This document shows, in pieces, positions 62,876 through 64,000 of a DNA stretch of 64,000 bases. The DNA is taken from contig NZ_VANU01000007.1 of NCBI RefSeq assembly GCF_005771535.1, positions 1-64,000 on the forward strand, read 5' to 3'. The notes under the pieces were generated by a model. That model ran no database searches. It was not told where the DNA came from and was given only the letters and a program-made list of their open reading frames with translations. How positions within the stretch are numbered: position 1 is the first letter of the stretch; each line of letters opens with the position of its first letter. The position numbers and the translations under genes were made by a program. The stretch is from Arcobacter arenosus. Lineage in GTDB: Bacteria; Campylobacterota; Campylobacteria; Campylobacterales; Arcobacteraceae.

Positions 62876-63967
62876 CTATTTTTGTTGATAAAAACTTAAA
62901 ATTTTTGTCATCATTTCAATTCTTTGTTCAAATGAACTTTTTAATGCCCTTTCTTTTTTTGTATGGTCGCCATCTCCATAAGGACCAAAGCCATCAATTG
63001 TTGTTACTCCACAACTTGCAACAATATTGGCATCGCTAACACCACCTCTTCTTTCAGTTTGAATTTTTTGATTAGTCAATTCTTCAAAAAATTTAATCAA
63101 ATCCAATTGATTTTGGTTTTGCTCCATTACTCCTCTTTGGATTATCCCCTCAGCATGGGAAATGGTTCCTTCAACGAAAGATTTATTAGTAATTTCTTCT
63201 ACACTTTTCATAACTCTTTCTTGTTCACTAACTTTATCAAACCGAAACTCCATATGCATCTCACAATGGGGCGATACAGTATTAATTCCAATACCACCTT
63301 CGATTTTCCCTACATTTACAATAGTTCCTTCATCAAAGTTTATTAATTCATGAAATTTTTGAAGTTTAATTGCCCCTTCAAGATTTGCATTGATACCTTT
63401 TTTGTATGAAGTTCCCGCATGTGCAGCTTTCCCCTCAACTTTTATAATGTATCTTCCTACACCTTTTCTTGCGGTAACTACCTCAAGTTTTTTTCCAGCT
63501 GCTTCAAATACAAAACAATAATCATAATCCTTTGCAATCGATGATGTTACCTCTTTTGAGTCATCACTTCCTGTTTCTTCATCGGAAACCAATAAAAAGT
63601 CTATATTGAAAATTTCTTTGTTTTTATTAAAAATATTTCTAAGAGATTGTAAGGCAACAATATTACCACCTTTCATATCACATACACCTGGACCATATAT
63701 CCAATCTTCATCTTCACTAAAACCCTCAAAATAACCATTAGGAAAAACAGTATCGTTATGTCCTAATAAAAGTATTTTTTTCCCATCTTTTTTAGCAGAT
63801 TGATATAAGATATGATCACCAATTAATTCTCTTTTGTATATTTTTTTGGAAAAGCCAAGATCTTCTAGCCATTTACTCATGTAGCCACTAACTTCGTCAA
63901 CACCATGTTTATTATGAGTGTATGAGTTAATATTAATGATTGTTTCTAAGTCTCTTAAGTAGTTCAA
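62876..63967 (-). CDS. M20 family metallopeptidase (carboxypeptidase G2-like)
   Basis: 363 aa. Metal and catalytic motifs GHNDTVFP, GPGVCDMKGGN, LVSDEETGSDDS, AAHAGTSYKKGINANLEG and GVSDANIVAS are all present. The layout with lid domain (about 175-285) matches the carboxypeptidase G2/ArgE branch, enzymes that remove C-terminal Glu or similar residues. No signal peptide. The start is TTG with AAGGG seven bases upstream; the same frame is open to the window edge, so a longer N-terminus cannot be fully excluded. First complete gene of the ligase/peptidase operon. Confidence 0.85.
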   Translation of the reverse strand: MNYLRDLETIININSYTHNKHGVDEVSGYMSKWLEDLGFSKKIYKRELIGDHILYQSAKKDGKKILLLGHNDTVFPNGYFEGFSEDEDWIYGPGVCDMKGGNIVALQSLRNIFNKNKEIFNIDFLLVSDEETGSDDSKEVTSSIAKDYDYCFVFEAAGKKLEVVTARKGVGRYIIKVEGKAAHAGTSYKKGINANLEGAIKLQKFHELINFDEGTIVNVGKIEGGIGINTVSPHCEMHMEFRFDKVSEQERVMKSVEEITNKSFVEGTISHAEGIIQRGVMEQNQNQLDLIKFFEELTNQKIQTERRGGVSDANIVASCGVTTIDGFGPYGDGDHTKKERALKSSFEQRIEMMTKILSFYQQK

Positions 63968-63975
63968 ATTTACCC

Positions 63976-64000
63976 TTATTCGTTTAATAGGGCAGTCTTT
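63976..64000 (-). CDS. Possible 3' end of a further upstream operon gene (cut by window edge)
   Basis: One minus-strand frame reads seven codons (KTALLNE) and stops at TAA, eight bases before the M20 start and just before its AAGGG ribosome site. This is the usual spacing within an operon. The fragment is too short to identify. Confidence 0.25.

Noticed and set aside
5587-63967. Many other open frames of 60-130 codons opposite or inside the genes
   Set aside because: They lie antisense or out of frame within well-supported genes, have no ribosome sites and show no protein features; examples are 6056-6310, 12027-12230, 45841-46140, 60584-60937 and 62963-63346.
1-64000. Insertion sequences, prophage, tRNA or rRNA genes
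   Set aside because: I found no transposase, integrase, phage structural protein, or recognisable tRNA/rRNA sequence on either strand; tRNA absence was judged by eye only.

Overview
The window is AT-rich, densely coding DNA from a member of the Campylobacterota, most likely of the Arcobacteraceae (Arcobacter sensu lato). The signs are a fused ResB-CcsA cytochrome c biogenesis protein, the dimeric all-alpha dUTPase, a STAS-MlaE fusion, many histidine kinases with the H-box core HQWRQPL, many diguanylate cyclases, CmoB without an adjacent CmoA, and a complete aceE-aceF-lpdA pyruvate dehydrogenase operon. This placement rests on recognised protein families, not on a search. I saw no rRNA, tRNA, CRISPR array, prophage or insertion sequence.

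Layout. 1-138: N-terminus of a class I [4Fe-4S] fumarase with a near-consensus Fur box upstream. 257-6876 (minus): pepD, an Mla-type lipid transport operon (STAS-MlaE, MlaF, MlaD, auxiliary lipoprotein) and a cache-domain histidine kinase. 6993-11164: flavin reductase, chemoreceptor, MFS transporter. 11300-12033: a small HTH-like gene flanked by repeated TTATTTCAAAATGATA-type motifs. 12034-12882: DUF5718 protein. 12991-13098: an unannotated 35-codon ORF. 13184-18943 (minus): CoA-ester operon with a CitE-like lyase, an acyl-CoA ligase fused to a second CitE-like lyase, a mesaconyl-CoA-hydratase-like double MaoC protein and a malyl-CoA-lyase-like protein. An IclR regulator is divergent from it. 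20056-28181: lipA and a lipoate-ligase-family gene divergent from aceE-aceF-lpdA. 28236-39061: signalling genes (REC-GGDEF, BvgS-like kinase, OmpR regulators, tandem degenerate GGDEF proteins), ccsBA and cmoB. 39069-48887: housekeeping genes (MBL hydrolase, DUF455, trpB, dnaJ, recR, a 56-aa Cys protein, PAS kinase, dUTPase, TDT transporter, GGDEF, cytochrome c). 49006-53568 (minus): glutamate mutase cluster glmS-glmE-glmL plus an AMP-forming ligase. 53631-57217: PAS-GGDEF, PAS kinase, OmpR regulator, CheY-like regulator. 57241-63967 (minus): gamma-carbonic-anhydrase-like protein and a four-gene cluster of M20 peptidase, RimK-like ATP-grasp, ATP-grasp fused to helix-hairpin-helix repeats, and M14 carboxypeptidase.

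How the genes may work together. Glutamate mutase makes 3-methylaspartate. Mesaconyl-CoA hydratase and beta-methylmalyl-CoA lyase are late steps of the methylaspartate cycle known from haloarchaea. Both halves occur here, about 30 kb apart and each with its own AMP-forming ligase, so a bacterial version of that route is a testable idea. Methylaspartate ammonia-lyase, propionyl-CoA carboxylation and malate synthase are not in the window. The second system worth following is the ligase/peptidase operon at the right end: two amide-bond-forming ATP-grasp enzymes sit with two peptidases, all apparently cytoplasmic, which suggests building and trimming a peptide-like metabolite or protein tag.

Most start codons were checked against Shine-Dalgarno sequences. 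Several real starts are TTG or GTG, and three genes look leaderless.
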